The notes beneath the pieces were generated by a model. It ran no database searches and had not been told where the DNA came from. It saw only the letters and a list, made by a program, of their open reading frames with translations. From assembly GCA_004802705.1 (NCBI GenBank), contig SGPL01000216.1:1-51499 (forward strand): a DNA stretch of 51,499 nucleotides, read 5' to 3'. How positions within the stretch are numbered: the first letter of the stretch is position 1; each line of letters starts with the position of its first letter. This DNA comes from Bondarzewia mesenterica. Its lineage: Eukaryota; Basidiomycota; Agaricomycetes; Russulales; Bondarzewiaceae. Shown here in pieces: positions 1 through 11,409 of the stretch. The position numbers were made by a program, and so were the translations under genes.

Positions 1-499
1 TTACCGATGAGTGAACTTTAAATTGGTCCATCTTGTCGGTCCGAGTCGTGGTGCCGCTGCTAATGTGTAGTGAGTCCCAGCCATGCAATATGGACCTACG
101 TCTCTATGTATTACCCACGTGGTCACCTACCATTCGACGAGCGAGGATATCCAAACTCGAAAAGTAAGTACCAGTTCGGCATAGGAGTTTGTGTCGCGGC
201 CCGCGCACAAAGTTTCGTGATACTTTGACAGGCTTCGATGCCATCAACAGCGTGTAGTACAAGTAAACTCCACAGTGCCAGGCCGTAACATGTTTGACAT
301 ATCTGCAAGTATCTTTCTGTTCGGGAATCGACCACCGCATTCAAACCGCACTTCGGCAGGACTCTCCGTCACATGGATATCTCCGTATAACGTTAACACA
401 TTGCACCCCTCACGCGCATCATCGATACGGTCTCGCAGATTCCCACAGACCAAGGTCTATTCGATCGTCGGGCTTGTACAGTACATACTTACGCCCTCA
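1..499. other. no gene recognised at left edge
   Basis: I see no conserved coding signal on either strand. The short open frames here do not resemble known proteins. The stretch is the 3' flank of the permease gene that ends at 500. Confidence 0.4.
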
Positions 500-3452
500 T
501 CAAGAAACAGAACCCACACTCTTGTCCCTAACCGAGATCGTCTCGATCAAGTCTTCCTCGTGCACAATCGACGATGGGCCTTGATAATGGCGGTGTCCGC
601 TGTGGTTCCATACAAGTGAGCTTCTCGTTTTTCTAAACACGACAGTGACGAAACATACCCGATAACGAACCAAACGCTGCAATAACACGTACACCACGAT
701 CAGTCAATCTAAATAATTACTATAACGCATCCGCGAACTCTACTCACCCGGACAAAATAATAACACCTCCAGTGATGACCTAGATCAACGGCGCTCGTTA
801 TTTCAGCGACCAAAGAACAGAAAAAAGCACATACCGAAGCGTAGTTCATATTGTCCTTCGTCACAGGGAGAACCGTAGGGATTGATAATATGACCGAAAC
901 GAACAGTGTCCAAAGGATGCAGTTAATGTTGACTACCCAGCCCAGAATTCCTTGCCCCATGTAGAAAGGGCCTGGCTTAAATCTCACTTCAGGATGGCTT
1001 TCGAAAACACGACGTCTGTATACAGGATCATTTCACACAAGCCATTTGCACAAGATGCGGAGCGAACGCACAAGAAAATAGGAATGATGTAGCTCATGTC
1101 GAGTGCTATGGCTGCGAGCGAGAATATGGCATTGACCGCGACCGGGCTCGCAAAGTCGAGCAATACGGGGAGAATGGAAAAGAGCGTAGTGAACCAGATC
1201 GCGCGCAATGGCGTCTTGGTCCGCACGCTAACTTGCCCAAAGTACCCACGATCGGGCAAACCTGTATGACATATATGCACAATACTCATGAGAAGGTAAG
1301 TCCAGAAGGTCAGGAAAAAGCGAGAAAGCGAACCGTGGTCGCGGCTGAAAGCGTAGACAGTTCGCGAGCTGGCTTGCAATCCAGTTTGACAAACAAAGAA
1401 CGCCGTGAAGCAGACGAATACCTGTGAATTGTAATGAAGACGCTATTGTGACTTTGAATATCGAAAGAAGAAGACGGATACATGCCCAAAGAATCAGAGA
1501 GCCTGTCTTGCCCATGCGCAAGACCATGATCTGAATGCAATGCTTATCAGTCAAAGGACGACTCAAATTTTGGAAACGTTACATACTTCTAGGAAGGCAG
1601 ATTGGGATGCGCCAGGTAGATTTTCCCTGCGATTAACAATGGGCTCGTTTTAATGGAGAATCAAGATAATTGGTCAATACTGACAATGGTCCTGAGCAAA
1701 GCATCAAAACAATGTTGAGTAACCAGCCAAGCACACCTGTACCGATGACTGAGGGAAGATCTCAGAAGAAGCGTCCGATGCCTCATTATCTCTTTTACGA
1801 CGTACCTGAAATGAAGATGGCAGCTGGAGCTAAAGACGAATTATCAGTGATGCTCTGATTGATGTGTTGGAAGCAGAAATGAAAGGAATGGACAGGTACC
1901 TGCATACGCAGCACGCAGAACTTCCTCGCTAGAAAATTCAGGAATTCAGGCGAAGCATCTACAACAGGCAGGCGGTGAGTAACTGACGAGATGTGGGCAG
2001 TGGCATCATAATCCTGTTAGGATGTCAGCTTAAGCAGGTAATACGGCAGTAACGGTTGCGCGGCGTACTTACTGTCATCTGCGAGGACGAAGATGTGTCA
2101 AAATTGCAGATGAAGAGAGCAAGATAATACCCACCGTCCATTGCACACTGAGTAGCCCAAACAAAAATGCTAGTCCATCATTCCATCCGCCAGTTTGATT
2201 CACAATGCCTTCTGAGCCGAAGATATAGCTCCCAGAATGCATTTCCGAGCGCGGGGTGGTCGCGAGTAGTACGACGACGATGACTATGGTTCCCAGGGCG
2301 GCGCGTGATTATATCATTTTTGAGGAATAGGAGGAGAATTCACATACGGATGGTCGCCCCGATGTTGACGAACACAAACCCTGCAGTCAGTCGTGCCAGC
2401 CAGCGCGTCGCAAGGCAGTTCTTTTCCCGCATGAACAATCAAAAAAACATGCCTCTTAGGAAGGAACTCACAAGTAGACCGTGACACATGAGAAGACCGA
2501 TACATAGTCCCACCACTTTTTGCCTGCGTTACTTCGTACGCACCATCCTGTCCGATGCCACCACGTAAGTGCCAGATGTTAGCAACTGGACAAAACTTTG
2601 CGGCAGTCTTTTACCTTGGCCACGACGACGGCTGCCAAGATCATACCAGACAAGCCGAATTCTGTCGACGCTAGACCTGCGACTTGACCCAAAATATTGA
2701 GCCAGCCGACCACCCAGCCCACCTAAAGGCTCGCACATTTACTCAGTTATCGCAGGCCTCGTACCAATAACACCATTTTGTGTATCTTACTTACGATAGG
2801 ACGGTATTTCCGTGGACATAGCTGCGTTGAGGCTGTATATCTGAGAAGCAATCAGTGTCAGAGAGGATCGCGTCCCGGTGTATGAACGATACCGACAATC
2901 CGCCGCAAGTGGGAAAGGCGCTGACAATTTCCGCAATACTCGCACCTGGCTCGGAGGTCCATGTTAGCTCCTCGGCCTGCGGCCCAAAGGGAATGCATGT
3001 CACTATATACCTAACGTCAAGCACATACACGTCCCGATAATCCAGCACCAAGTCACCTGTATCGAAGACTCGTCAATTCGCGCGCGATGGAAATTATGCG
3101 GGAAGGCATGTCGTGCGGATGATGGACCGCCCAATAGAAGGGGAGTATTCAAAGTCGTTGCAACCGAGGAACACAGACCCTGCAATTCGTCAAGCCAAGG
3201 GTCATGTGAGCACACGGACTTTCTGCGGACGAAGGCAAGTGAGGCGTGCCATAATGCTGAACGCGAAGCTGATCTGTGACCCATATAGTTCGCTCTTAGA
3301 TTATGAACGAAGTAGAGTACAGACACAGTAGTACATACCGTCGCGAGATTACTAAATTCGCGCTTGAACGAAGGCACATATCCCAGTGCCTCCAGTTGCC
3401 GATCTTCGTCGCTCACAACAGATCTGTCACTCTCCCGTTCGTAGTCGGTCAT
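500..3452 (-). CDS. GABA/amino-acid permease (APC superfamily), apparent frameshift
   Basis: Membrane transporter for amino acids, GABA or choline-like substrates, of the fungal UGA4/ACT type, probably plasma membrane. The start ATG at 3452 opens MTDYERESDRSVVSDEDRQL, a cytosolic N-tail. Family landmarks follow in order: a GLCSSVAT block, NTPLLLGGPSS, VTWCWIIG, SIAEIVSAFPTCGG, VGWVVGWLNILGQVAG, DYDATAHISEE, QASSRTVYAFSRDHG and KPGPFYMGQGILGWVVN. The stop is at 500. About 20 short introns are needed, and length after splicing is normal at roughly 530 residues. Two introns (3180-3249 and 3057-3116) need GC-AG borders, both with GCACG donors. A run of five T at 2517-2521 (A on the coding strand) throws the frame between TQAK and VVGLCIGLL; four bases would restore it. 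Either a sequencing slip or a recent null allele. Family call is strong; function of this copy is uncertain. Confidence 0.82.
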
Positions 3453-3512
3453 GATGATCGCAGCACAGGTGCACGGAGAGAAGAGGAGAAGAGTTGAGTA
3501 TATAGCATGATG

Positions 3513-3540
3513 AAACTGTCAATATAAAACTGTCAATATA
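3513..3540. repeat. 14-bp tandem duplication upstream of permease
   Basis: Two perfect head-to-tail copies of AAACTGTCAATATA lie about 60-90 bp upstream of the permease start codon, in its promoter or 5' leader. Confidence 0.85.
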
Positions 3541-4181
3541 GGTGGAGCGCTGGCTGATAGATAGAGAGGAAAAGGGAATTGATTTCCCTGTCAAACTTGT
3601 CATCGCCATGCCGTGCAGCTGGCAGCGGTAGCCCATTCTCTAATCATGTTCTTATCGCCTTGGGCCGGCAGCGGTGCATATTACCCAGTGCTCCACAATC
3701 ACACCAGTCGCGTGCGGGCGCAATATACATGCCGTTGGAGCTCCAGTCTGTCAGATAAGAACTGTCTGGTCGGACGGACAGTATGAGACACCTTTGGGAG
3801 ACACCTCACGCTGCCGCCAGTCACTGATCAGACGCTTCTGAAACAACCGTACCGATCCAATTGAATTCACATGAATGATGAGTCTGCCAAACTAGATTCC
3901 AAAGTTGATCGATGCCTGCCCGTCTTTCTCAGCATTTTTTGTGGCTCCGGTATATGGCACGACCCCACAGTAGTTCTCAAGATGTCCTGAGTGGAACGGG
4001 CTTGCCAACGCACACCAGCTTTCTTTTTTCCTTGAGGTTAGAACGGTGACGGCAAAGCATCAGAATAAACGCGATGGTAGCCTAATGATAAAAGGATAAA
4101 AAAATAACTTTAACAAGATTAAGATTAGAACGAGCTCATCAATTCTGCACCGCGTTTGCCAACGCGTCGGACACCCCTTGT
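3541..4181. other. intergenic, permease promoter and P450-1 3' flank
   Basis: No coding signal seen. This is the upstream region of the permease (minus strand) and the downstream flank of P450-1 (minus strand). Confidence 0.4.
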
Positions 4182-6378
4182 CTAACTTTCCGTCCGTCGT
4201 CTGAACATGATTCTCGCGTGCGCATTGGGCCTCACACTGACGCCGACATACTCGTTTGGAGGCCTGACGCCCTCATTCTCGAGATTGACATCATAGTTTA
4301 GAACGATGTGGCACAACATTGCCTTGAGTTGGTTGGCCGAGATGAACCGCCCGGGACTGTAAAATCAATCATAGCAATAAAATCAAGTCGCAGTGAATGT
4401 ACGCGTAATCAAGACAAACAACATACCAGGCGTGTCTTCCTAAACCAAACGCCAGGAACTCGCTGCTGAGGTCGATGAGCTGATGCTTGATGCCATGTTC
4501 TGTTCCCTCTTCGGCGGCACGAAGATCAGAGAAACGCCACGGGTTGAAAACCGACGAATCCTTATAGATCTCGTTGTCGTTGTGGGTCGAATACAATGAA
4601 GCGGTGACGAACACGCCTTTGGGGACGTGGGTGCCATCCGCAAAAGTATAGTCTTTGGCGGCGAGACGAGTGACGGAAGCTGTATCAGAGCCATTTGTCA
4701 TTGCGTGAGCGAGTTGGATTGACAATGAAGCACTTGCCCAAGCCGATCGCATTCATCCGTCCAGATTCTCGCAGGAAACTATCGACCTTATAAGCCTTCT
4801 GCATTGCAATCTTCGTCCACCCGTCTTCATGAATGATGCGTTTGGCCTCTTCGCGAAGTATTTCAGCGTACTCTGGTTTATGCGCAAGGTGCAACAATGC
4901 GTGGGTGAGTGTCTTCATGTATGCGTCAGTATTCGGAAAGTTACATGAGGCGCAGTGACTGACCATGCTTGATGAGTGAATGGCAGCAAGGTTGATGTGC
5001 AGAACACGGCGAGCTAGTTCGTCAAGAGTATAAATACCATTCCCGTCATCTTCCTCAAGAAGCCAAGTAATGTAGTCGCGCTGCATTTGTGTCAAATAAG
5101 CATGGGGGACCAACCTGAAGAGTCGTAAGTACAAACCGGCTTTTCTGGCCAATTGGGACCATATGTTGCCAAGTTGATCTTGCGCTCAGCGACAATGGGT
5201 TCAAGGAGTGGCATGAGCTGTCTTTTATATTTCCCAGACGTGGCAAACAACGGCGCAACGATGCTGTATGTCGAGAGCGTTGGCCGCTAGGTGATTTTGG
5301 AAAAAAAAAAAAAAAAAAGAAAAAGGCGCTTACGGATGCAGGAAAGTAGGCCAAAGGTTGATGTGGTAAGCGCTTTTGATAGCATCAAGAGTGAAATTGA
5401 TGGTAAGCGTTCGGTATTCTTCATTCCGACCTGACAGTTTGAGTTCGTTAGTCAAGCAATGAAACATAGGAAGATGAGTGTGTAGAAGTAGAAAGAAACC
5501 TACACAGAGCAGGGCTGACGAAAAACCGATTTGAAGTACGGTAAACCAATTTCATGCTAGTGTCCTGTGCAGGAAATGCATGCCAGCCTGATACTACGAC
5601 GTGAGAATCGTCCTTTCGGTGAAATGTCAAAAGAGAGTTGTGTCTCACAATTATCGGGGAGGGATATGATATCGGCAAACGAGCCCCTCATTTCATCTAG
5701 CACGTCATCAAAGATGTTGTGCCCGTTCAACGAGAGTGCGTAGCGTACAATGGATCGGTGGTGTTTGGTGACGTTTGGGGAGATGGTGTAGGCCGTATGA
5801 TTAAGCTGTTGAAGATACACAGATCAACTAAAAGCTAGCAGTGTGCAAGGATAAACCAAGTGGATTGCCGCTCACTCGTTCGGTCATGGCCGAGAAGGAG
5901 AATTCGTCATCGGAAGCATTTTGAAGTTCGTTGATCAGCCTCCGACTGTTCAGAACTAGAACATTGCCAAACGGGAACAAGGGCATCCTAAACGACGAGG
6001 TAGGGTACTTGGAAAATCAGCGTTAGAGTGATGCATTTTTGAGAAGTAAGTTCATGCCGCATGATCTCTAGGCGATTCTTACCTTCCTGTAGCCTTCGAT
6101 TAACAGCTCACGACAGCGATCTAAGGACTTGTCACGCTCGTCGTGAATAAAAGGGATTGCAAAAGAAAGTCGTTTCAACTACGATTGTCACATCAACACT
6201 CCTTCAATGAAGATTTTACCGGGGTAGAAACGCGCACCAGTTTACATGCAAACACCAAGGCGGAAGGCGTGAACACTGCCAGAGTCACAGTGCTAAACAC
6301 GAAAGCTGTAAGATTCAATAGAGAAATGGGAGACTCGCTTGCTCCAGGAAAGAGTTGTGATCCATGAGATGCATTCAT
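4182..6378 (-). CDS. cytochrome P450-1
   Basis: Heme-thiolate monooxygenase, ER-anchored by an N-terminal hydrophobic stretch (LTAFVFSTVTLAVFTPSALV). Traced exons carry the segment YPTSSFRMPLFPFGN, LVYRTSNRFFVSPALC, YHINLWPTFLHP, the I-helix region INLAAIHSSSMTLTHALL, the ExxR motif in FLRESGRMN, the PERF-like NPWRFS, and the heme loop FGLGRHACPGR, whose Cys codon is split by an intron. It ends RIMFRRRTES and stops at 4182. The pattern is that of ent-kaurene-oxidase-like basidiomycete P450s such as CYP512; that assignment is from memory. Intron 4680-4737 is GC-AG with the ideal GCAAGT donor. One intron contains an 18-base A run on the plus strand (5301-5318). The first exon junction near 6200-6260 is unclear and the usual proline hinge (xPTxG) was not found, so the N-terminus is provisional. 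It lies outside the main triterpenoid cluster. Confidence 0.8.
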
Positions 6379-7189
6379 GGCGAAGAAGAATCCTCAATGG
6401 CACACTGTGCGCAATTCGTGGGGCACTTGAACGCCGTCGAGATGAGAAACGAACGTGATATGAGCGGGTCTATGACACGTTTGACTTGGTAGAGGAGTTA
6501 TTGGACATGTCGCCGGCATGACCGTGGCAGCTACCTTAGCGTCTGGAGAATCTGCTTCACATCAAAGTTGGCAGATCTGCCGGAACAGGGTGGAGGAGAA
6601 CATCGCAACTAGTGTGGAGGAGAACATCGCAACTAGTCGCGTAATCATGAAACTATGAAGGAGAATGCCGCAATACCGTAGGCCTGACACGACACGACGA
6701 ACGCGAACGATTCGAGGTTATTTCAGATGCTGTCACATGAGCTGGGCGCGAATACGAAGGCCTACGTCGATTGAGACTTGCCTCAGTCGCGTGTATCGGA
6801 CACCATTGTCGATATGATTGAAATAGGAAATGTTGGGCGAGTAAGTTGGAGCACCGCGGACTCAGGGCTGTCATACTTGTCGGAGTCCCAAATTCCGGAA
6901 CTATAAGAGTCACAGTAGGTCCCGCTTTCCCTTTGCTTCCTTTGCCGAGACTTCCCTTCATGTCGAACTCGGTCAAAATTGCTTCCGTCCACGACAGGCT
7001 GCTCGATGCATGATGACGGAGCGGTGGATTCCGATTGTGCCGTAGTGCCGTCTGCCATGGGTATATTGCGCACTGAATGCGTGAGCACTTACCGCATCAG
7101 TTTCCAGAAGGCCTATAAAAACTCACTCCAATGTCGATATCAATAACTTCTCAGGTGAAAGCACCGAGCTGTTCGGCTCAGGCGTGAAA
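6379..7189. other. intergenic with unrecognised short ORFs
   Basis: Upstream region of P450-1 and of the NmrA-like gene. A minus-strand open frame at 6783-7088 is low-complexity and matches nothing I recognise. No gene is called. Confidence 0.35.
6590..6637. repeat. 24-bp perfect tandem duplication
   Basis: Two perfect consecutive 24-bp copies, at 6590-6613 and 6614-6637, each beginning GTGGAGGAGAACATCGC. It lies in the intergenic region upstream of P450-1. Confidence 0.9.
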
Positions 7190-7362
7190 CAGTGACAGGA
7201 GAAATGGAACTTGAGTCACAGAAATAGTCCATGCAACCTACACCTCCACTCTCCCGGGCTTAAATGGATCTGCAGTGACGGGAGAAATGGAACTTGAGTC
7301 ATGGAAAGAGTCCATGCAACCTATACTTACACCTGCACGCTCCCGGCCGGGCTCAAATTGAT
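7190..7362. repeat. imperfect 83-90 bp tandem duplication
   Basis: Copy 1 is 7190-7272 and copy 2 about 7273-7362. Both start with CAGTGAC, then R-GGAGAAATGGAACTTGA, then a shared GTCCATGCAACCTA block and a CTCCCGG...GGGCT tail. The copies diverge by substitutions and a few small indels. They sit 125-300 bp upstream of the NmrA-like start codon, so they form its promoter or leader. Confidence 0.85.
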
Positions 7363-7486
7363 TTGGAAGCTATCTACGACGCCTTCCAAGATTCCGGAGC
7401 CTTGCTGGTCACAACTACGAATTATCGACTCTTGATCGATCCCATCCTCCAGTTCCTGCCTCCTCCGTATTCATTCCATACCCTCT

Positions 7487-8534
7487 ATGGCAGACTTGGT
7501 TGTGAAAAATGTCGTTGTCTTTGGTGTAAGTCTGTCTTCTTGTTTGCTACTGCACATGTCCAGAGAGATAACAATTTCCACAGGCAAGCGGTCTCGTTGG
7601 TCGACACGTTCTTTCTGCTCTCTCCACCGTCCCAAACGACCTCAATGTTACTGTCGTCACCCGTGCCTCGTCAGGCTCTAAATCCTCCCACAATTTTCCT
7701 CCAACCGTCAAAGTGCTCCAAATAGACTATACTCCGAATTCCATCCGCAAGGCACTCCACAACCAGGACGCTGCCGTTTCCGTCTTCGATCTGCTCATAA
7801 CCCCAGGCACTGGTGACCTTGAACGCACTATCATCGATCTAGCGGTCGAAGAGGGCGTCAAGTTGTTCATCCCCTCTGTGTTTGACGTCGATCCCACCGA
7901 GGGAAATCCTGGATTAGAAAAGTTGGAGTCGCTAGGGATATGGCAGCATAAGATCGCAAATGCGCTGTATCTGAAGAAACTCGGGGAGGAGGGGAAGATA
8001 ACGTGGACGAGCATCGTTTGCAATTTCTTCCTGGATATGAGTGGGTCTTCGCTCCCGTTTTCGTTCGCGCCATTGAGTTCATAAATGACACGTGCGCGCT
8101 TTCAGAACCACACGGACCAGTCCACACCCTGAGCGGTTTAGGGTATTTTGGATTTGATATGGACGCTCGCAAAGTCCTTCTCTACGACGGCGGAGCTCAC
8201 CCCATTGGCAGTGTTACTGTCAAACGAGCCGGAGAAGCCATCATCAAAGTCCTCCTCCAGCCTAGCCTCTTCGCCAACAAAGCCGTCTACCTCTCCACGC
8301 TCACGGTTTCCCAACTCAATGTCCTCGCAGAACTCGAGCGCGTGACGGGCGCGACCTTTCAGAAGGAGACGGTCAGCTCGAAGGAGTTGATCGCAAAAAA
8401 AGGATAAGGTTGTAGAGAGCGTACATTTTGGCAAGGATGGCGAATTTTACGGACCACAAATAAGTGACAAAGATGCGCGGGCTCTCGGGGTTGAGATGGA
8501 TAGCATTGATAGTTTGGTGAAAGGTGCTATGTGA
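7487..8534 (+). CDS. NmrA-like / isoflavone-reductase-like NAD(P)-binding protein, apparent frameshift
   Basis: Rossmann-fold protein of the atypical short-chain reductase (NmrA/isoflavone reductase) family. It would reduce a small aromatic substrate or act as a redox sensor; the substrate is unknown. Exon 1 (7487-7525) gives MADLVVKNVVVFG, and after an intron at 7526-7583 exon 2 starts ASGLVGRHVLSAL, so the dinucleotide-binding glycine motif is split by the intron. Later landmarks are LITPGTGDLERTIIDLA, KLFIPSVFDVDPTEGNPG and GYFGFDMDARKVLLYDGG. A second intron starts at 8041 and ends at 8105 or 8141; the two give slightly different junctions. At 8395-8401 a run of seven A ends the frame at 8407. 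With six A the frame would continue about 48 residues (starting DKVVESVHFGKDGEFYG) to a TGA at 8532, which looks like the native C-terminus. The divergent GFA gene ends just downstream. Confidence 0.8.
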
Positions 8535-8640
8535 TGTAGTCGACGTTGATCGTTTGCGTAAAATCAGTCTGTTACAATTTATGAGCAAATCGAGAGTTAT
8601 CTGCTATGTACGCTTTGGCGCGATAAAGGAATCCTATCTA

Positions 8641-9319
8641 CTACACATGTGGCGTTGTCGTCGCAACATGCTTTTCGAGTGACTTTCCTTCAAAATGCCA
8701 CTCCCGACACCGCGGACCGGCCTCCTTACTGCTGGGGCCGCCACCATACGCCCCATCAGAGCTGGTCACCCCCTTGATATCATTGGCGCAAAATATCCTC
8801 CCTCCGACCGGTGTACAGAGACTAGGTCCGTCAGGGCCGAGAAGAACGTCCTCGTCCAACGTGCCGACGGCGAGGAATAGCGGTCCTTTATTTCGCGAGC
8901 GAACATAAATCAGCGAAGCGTCCTCGTACGAGTTGATTCAAGGAGAAACAGACCTTGGGGTTTCGTGAACCAATACATGGACGATCCGCATGTCAAACAG
9001 AACCCGCGGAGGATGGGGTCGGAGCTGGCATATTCTTTAAGCGTGTCTCGCTTCATCCAGATGATGTGCTCCATAGGGACGCTAAAGAAATGGCACATAA
9101 TTGCGCCTGATATTTTGCGGCACATGGTACATTGGCATGCATATCGCTGTATGCAAATTTTCGTCGCTCGAAGATGAATATCCGACCTCAGTTGACAAGG
9201 TATAGGGTGCTTACCATCACTGGCGGGAATGCAGCGCCAGCTGGAAACTTGACGCTATACGCAATGCCCCCACAGAGACAAGAACCGCTGATGGGAGAAT
9301 GGACGTCTTCGGACGACAT
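8641..9319 (-). CDS. GFA/CENP-V-type zinc-binding protein
   Basis: Small zinc protein of the GFA (glutathione-dependent formaldehyde-activating / CENP-V) fold, cytosolic, with roles in adduct handling proposed for some members. I take the ATG at 9319 (MSSEDVHSPIS) because conserved sequence begins just after it. Three exons: the first carries SCLCGGIAYSV, the second QCTMCRKISGA and RGFCLTCGSSMYW, the third LAVGTLDEDVLLGPDG and LCTPVGGRIFCANDIKGV. The zinc ligands are thus CxC-like (CLC), CxxC in QCTMC, and CxxC in FCLTC. Introns have standard GT-AG borders, and no frame problem was found. A Gly/Ser/charged C-tail follows to the stop at 8641. Length of about 165 residues is slightly long for the family. 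It ends tail-to-tail with the NmrA-like gene. Confidence 0.85.
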
Positions 9320-9913
9320 GGTTATGAGTGGAGAGTAAGGTGCGACCTTGGAGTGAGGGATTTGGAGCCTTATTCGATTATAGCTCCGCCTTTCTGCCCC
9401 CATTCTCCAACTTCGCAGAGTGTCAATTTTCGTAATTCCATGCCGACAGAAAACACTAGGAGTCCCGGACCGAGCCCGATCCGAGCGAAACGCTAGATAT
9501 AAATGGACCTAAAGGCCGAACCTATCAACAAGTTTTCCGCGACTTCGACTGACATCTTGGAAGTGAAAGCGTCGACACGTAACGTTGTATGAGGCATGCG
9601 ATCCTGGGGTACAGTTTCACAGAAGGGCCGCAAGCAAGGCAACCCCACGTAAATACATACCTACTGCCTATTATGATTTAATGAACGATTCGGACATTGA
9701 GAATTTTAAAGGAAGGACAACCACCCCGGTCGGCATAACAAAATAAACCTGCCACGGACAACGAAGGAGCGCGGCGTGAACGGTCTTACGAACCGAATTC
9801 TTTCTGCATAATGTCGTGTTCAATCCCGATACTAAAGGCTTAAAAGCCAGCATACAGTTGCGATATTTAGATTCCTCATTTCATACACTCACCTACGCCC
9901 GACACCTGCAACG
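9320..9913. other. divergent promoter region, GFA gene and EgtD-like gene
   Basis: No gene seen. The 594-bp gap separates two divergent genes. A GATATAAATGG stretch near 9495 could be a TATA-like element, but I cannot assign it to either gene. Confidence 0.35.
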
Positions 9914-11409
9914 ATGACAATCACTCAAACTCAGACCATTCTCGCCGAACCCAAAATCATTCATGCCCGTGCGAGAACGAGCGCTGATAATGGCAGCTCT
10001 TACGCTGAATCGAAGGATGATCTGGATCTCCGCCCAAAAATCCTTGCGGGCCTCTGTCAGCCCCCTCATCAGCGGACGATCCCTGGCCTAGTGATGTACG
10101 ACGAGGAAGGCCTCCGACTCTACGACGATTTGACGACCCATGCCAAGGACTATTATCCCTTCGCGTGCGAAGAAGAGATATTGAAAAATGAAGCAGAGAT
10201 CAGCATCGTACCAGCTATGTGCAAGTCGCCGATCAACTCACCTGAAGTCTTTATCGAACTTGGTTCGGGGTACGTGCACTCACCCGCAAATGGTACTTAG
10301 TTTGGTAGCATGCTTACCCGCGTGTTTTTTTCAGCTCAATGCGCAAGACATCTCACCTCCTTCGCGCACTATCCAAGGCTGTTTCCAAATCTGGAATTAG
10401 CTATGATCATCCGCTCGTCACTTACTGTAAGTGTTACGTTCAAATTTCAGCTCCCCAATGAGTACAACCTGAAAATAAAATGAACTGGCAGACGCTCTCG
10501 ATGTCGAGAGTCGCGAGATTAATCGAGCCTTGACGGAGATCCAGACGCAGATGGGTCACGAACTAGCCGGCAAAGTCGATGCTCGAGGCATGCTTGGCAC
10601 TTACGACGACGGATTCGCGTTCGTGAAGGAAGGGCAGCTGGAGAAACGCCACGCTATCAGCGGCCCCACCAGTGAGAAATCAGAATAATCAAATGCGTGG
10701 AGGAGGACTTGTACTCATCGCTTTCGTAGCGCCTCGCCATTTCGTCTTTCTCGGTTCCTCCCTTGGCAACTTCACGAGAAACGAAGCGGCCCAATTCCTC
10801 TCCAGCCTTCCCCTTCGACCTGGCTCGTCCGACAGCCTGCTTCTCGGTCTTGACCAAAACAGCGATGTCGATCTCCTCCGGAAGGCATACGACGATGCCG
10901 AAGGTTATAATCGGAAATTCTGCATCAACGGGCTGAAAGTCGCGGGCAGGATACTTGGCGACGAGGATTTGTTCGACGTTAAGAACAGGAATTGGGATTG
11001 CATCAAGCGGTTTGATGCTGAAAAAAGTAAGTACGCTAACTTTACGAAGGAGCCAAGAAAAGAAAGACGGGACTTTGTTTTGTAGAGTTCCACGAGGTCC
11101 TCTATCAGTCGAGGACCGACCAGATCGTGGAGGTTCCCGGGGAAAACACTCAGTTGTCATTCGTAAAGGATGAAACAATGCACGTCTGTTATTCCTACAA
11201 GGTAAGCGGTCTCTTGGTTTTCCTGCAAATGAACGCATTCACACCGCAGGATTGAATAGTATGACGACCAAGATGCGGCCAAACTGTTCAACGAAGCAAA
11301 CTTGCGTCCCATCCAACGCTGGAGCGACGTCCGTGGTCTGTACGCGATGTGGCTGTTGAGGCGACCAGATTCTCTTGGGGATAAGATGGCGCAAGTAGCT
11401 TCGATGTGA
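9914..11409 (+). CDS. stand-alone EgtD/EasF-type SAM-dependent N-methyltransferase
   Basis: Methyltransferase of the histidine-specific / dimethylallyltryptophan family (Methyltransf_33: EgtD, Egt1 N-domain, EasF/FgaMT). Members N-methylate an alpha-amino group of an amino acid using SAM. The start at 9914 opens MTITQTQTILAEPKI. Landmarks: GLVMYDEEGLRLYDDLT, YYPFACEEEIL, FIELGSGSMRKTSHLLRAL (SAM-binding, split by an intron at 10270-10334), YALDVESREI, GTYDDGFAF, HFVFLGSSLGNFTR, LLLGLDQNSD, NRNWDCIKRFD and QRWSDVRGLYAMWLL. Exons join cleanly with GT-AG introns and the stop is at 11407-11409. There is no DinB or FGE-sulfatase domain, so this is not the fused Egt1 ergothioneine enzyme. The amino-acid substrate cannot be told from sequence. 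No prenyltransferase neighbour points to ergot-type chemistry. Confidence 0.87.

Noticed and set aside
5301..5318. 18-base A run as a retroposon tail
   Set aside because: It lies inside a P450-1 intron and is the pyrimidine tract on the coding strand; no target-site duplication seen.
10657..11238. 193-codon minus-strand open frame
   Set aside because: Antisense to the EgtD-like methyltransferase exon; no motifs of its own.
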